From positions 1 through 8,149 of the forward strand of contig UQQZ01000102.1 of assembly GCA_900543305.1 (NCBI GenBank): a stretch of 8,149 nt of DNA. Reading direction: 5' to 3'. The position numbers and the translations under genes are program-made. Shown here piece by piece: positions 6,937 to 8,149 of the stretch (the stretch's first letter is position 1; the number at the start of each line of letters is the position of its first letter). The DNA comes from an uncultured Oscillospiraceae bacterium. Its GTDB lineage: Bacteria; Bacillota; Clostridia; Oscillospirales; Acutalibacteraceae. Under the pieces are notes generated by a model. The model saw nothing but the letters and a program-made list of their open reading frames with translations. It was not told the origin of the DNA and did not search any database.

Positions 6937-6969
6937 AAAAAATCCCCCGGGCTTTATTCCCGGGGGACT
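6937..6969 (-). terminator. Strong intrinsic terminator after radC
   Basis: Minus strand CCCCCGGG, 7-nt loop AATAAAG, CCCGGGGG: a perfect 8-bp GC stem (6944-6966) that extends by up to three weaker pairs, followed by TTTTTT. It lies about 45 nt after the radC stop, closes the gpsA-radC unit and insulates the uvrBA promoter. Confidence 0.92.
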
Positions 6970-7014
6970 CCTAAGCTTGTTTGGAGAGACAGCCTCATGT
7001 CCGAAAAAGACCTT

Positions 7015-7755
7015 TTAAGAGGGCGAGGACAGGGTTTCCAGCAATTCCTGTTCCTTTTGCCGGGCATTTTTCGTCTCCTGGCGGCGGTGGGCACGGACCT
7101 CTTCCTTGACAATGCCCAGCCAGCCGTTCCGGGCAAAGGAGTTGAAATCCTCCCCCGCGAAGATGATGTGGTCGTTTAAGGTGGCGTCGATGCTTTCCAG
7201 GGCCATCTCCACCTGATGGGTGGCGGTAATGTCGTTCCGGGACGCCGCCGGATTGCCGCTGGGATGGTTGTGGGCCAGCATCACATGCTGGGCGTCGTAG
7301 AGGATGCACAGCTGCAGCAGCCTGCGGATATAGATGGGAACCGCGCTGATGGACCCTTCCGCCAGAATATCGTTGTACAGCAGCCGCCCCCGGCCGTCCA
7401 AAAGGATCAGACAGACCGCCTCGGTTTTCCGTCCCAGAAACTTGGGACGAAACAGCTCTACTGCGGAATCCGTATCGTAAACCCGCTTCAGGTCCCGGCT
7501 CTTGTCCTCCAGATAGGCTCGGGCCAGTTGGGTGGTCACCCGAAGATACCGGGCTCCTTCCGGCCCCAACACCTTGGCAAGCTCCTCCTCGGGAGCCAAA
7601 AACACCCCTTCAAAGCTGCCAAACCGGTCCACCAAAGCCTCCGCAGCCAATTCCGAGCCCGGGGCTGCCATCACATAACTCAAGGCTTCCCGCAGCAGCT
7701 TTTGCCGCTGGGCCTCCTCCGGAGACAGCCCAGTGTCCTCACTCTTTTTCCCCAT
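7015..7755 (-). CDS. radC: RadC family protein (JAB/MPN domain)
   Basis: Complete 246-residue RadC-family protein, slightly longer than the usual 220-230. The N-terminal part (about 17-83) corresponds to the helix-hairpin-helix region. The C-terminal part (about 90-220) is the JAB/MPN (JAMM) metalloprotease-like domain, with the hallmark H162-N-H164-PSG, S172 and D175 (HxH-x7-S-x2-D) and a candidate upstream Glu at E112. Despite the name, a direct role in DNA repair is not established for RadC; its biochemical activity is unknown. One oddity: the usual (H/Y)PRE before the central helix reads IYIRR here. The tail after about 218 is highly charged (Arg/Lys/Gln/Glu) and looks like an added helix. 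The start is supported by GGGAGG 7 nt before the ATG. It follows gpsA by 38 nt, probably on the same mRNA, and ends at the 6937-6969 terminator. Confidence 0.92.
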   Translation of the reverse strand: MGKKSEDTGLSPEEAQRQKLLREALSYVMAAPGSELAAEALVDRFGSFEGVFLAPEEELAKVLGPEGARYLRVTTQLARAYLEDKSRDLKRVYDTDSAVELFRPKFLGRKTEAVCLILLDGRGRLLYNDILAEGSISAVPIYIRRLLQLCILYDAQHVMLAHNHPSGNPAASRNDITATHQVEMALESIDATLNDHIIFAGEDFNSFARNGWLGIVKEEVRAHRRQETKNARQKEQELLETLSSPS

Positions 7756-7793
7756 GGATCCACCTCCCTTTCCCGTCTTTCCCTGAGCAAGCC

Positions 7794-8149
7794 TTAGAAT
7801 TCGTTTTTCAGGCTCCGGGAAAACAGGCTGTCCAAAGTCTCCTTGGGATCCGCCCCTTCATAAAGCACCTGGTGAACGCCCCGGCAAATGGGCAGAGATA
7901 CCCCGTATTTGCTGCCCAGCTCCACCAGAGCTTTCACCGTGGCACGGCCTTCCGCCAGCTCTTCAAAGGGCTCCCCCTTTACAAAGGCCTCCCCGTACCG
8001 GCGGTTGTGACTGTATTTGGAAAACACGGTGGCTTCATAATCCCCCAAATGGCACAGGCCATAGGCGGAAAGCTCGTTGCCGCCCAGGGCTTTTATCAGC
8101 CGGGCGATCTCCCGAGTGCCCCGGCTCATCAACGCACCTTTCAAGGAGG
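7794..8149 (-). CDS. gpsA: Glycerol-3-phosphate dehydrogenase, C-terminal part (5' end outside window)
   Basis: Partial: about 117 C-terminal codons up to the TAA at 7794. The fragment matches the all-helical C-terminal substrate domain of GpsA, which reduces dihydroxyacetone phosphate to sn-glycerol 3-phosphate for phospholipid synthesis. Landmarks are LKGALMSRG, HLGDYEAT (conserved Asp at 8040-8042), SHNRRYG for the usual SRNRxxG, AEGRATVKAL for VEGxxTxK, and LPICRGVHQVLYEG near the end. It differs from E. coli GpsA: about 7 residues are missing between KGE and AEG, Arg of SRNR is His, and Ser replaces the Asn usually two residues before the K/R of the N-x-(K/R)-A-A-L motif. I recall similar sequences in Oscillospiraceae, so it is probably a clade variant rather than a decayed gene. 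The NAD(P)-binding domain lies to the right, outside the window. Confidence 0.9.
   Translation of the reverse strand, partial: SLKGALMSRGTREIARLIKALGGNELSAYGLCHLGDYEATVFSKYSHNRRYGEAFVKGEPFEELAEGRATVKALVELGSKYGVSLPICRGVHQVLYEGADPKETLDSLFSRSLKNEF

Noticed and set aside
7216..7797. 193-codon open frame on the plus strand over radC
   Set aside because: Mirror-frame shadow of radC with no domain or ribosome site; the minus-strand frame carries clear RadC motifs.

Overview
The window looks like chromosomal core DNA from a high-GC (about 60% by eye) Gram-positive anaerobe of class Clostridia, most likely an Oscillospiraceae-type gut bacterium. The evidence is the strong AGGAGG-type ribosome sites, a Bacillus/Clostridium-type LexA box, Firmicute-style UvrA and UvrB sequences, and a DUF5685 plus J-domain gene pair that I associate with this group from memory. 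All six genes lie on the minus strand, so transcription runs from high to low coordinates. I see no mobile element, CRISPR array, tRNA or rRNA.

Read in the direction of transcription (right to left): (1) 8149-7794, the C-terminal part of a divergent glycerol-3-phosphate dehydrogenase (gpsA), followed after 38 nt by (2) radC, a JAB/MPN-domain RadC-family protein. This unit ends in a very strong intrinsic terminator at 6937-6969. (3) A SOS-type promoter follows: TTGACA-17 nt-TAAGAT with a 13/14 match to the Gram-positive LexA box at the presumed transcription start. It drives uvrB and, 16 nt behind it, uvrA, the damage-recognition half of nucleotide excision repair. uvrA ends at 1954 and has its own hairpin-plus-T-run terminator.

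(4) The 326-nt gap 1628-1953 holds that terminator, a second GC-rich hairpin cluster, a probable promoter (TTGCTT-17-TATAAT) with two abutting inverted repeats over its start region, and a 14-nt palindrome between the Shine-Dalgarno sequence and the ATG. This promoter would serve (5) a DUF5685-family gene and, 159 nt later, (6) a J-domain/TPR protein that runs off the left edge just as a Cys-rich tail begins.

The repair genes are ordinary in content and clearly SOS-wired. The least understood part is the left third. DUF5685 has two Asp-rich motifs in the spacing and sequence context of squalene/phytoene synthases, and is paired with what may be a dedicated J-domain co-chaperone. That pair, with its possible operator, is the best candidate here for an undescribed system; its function is not established by the sequence.
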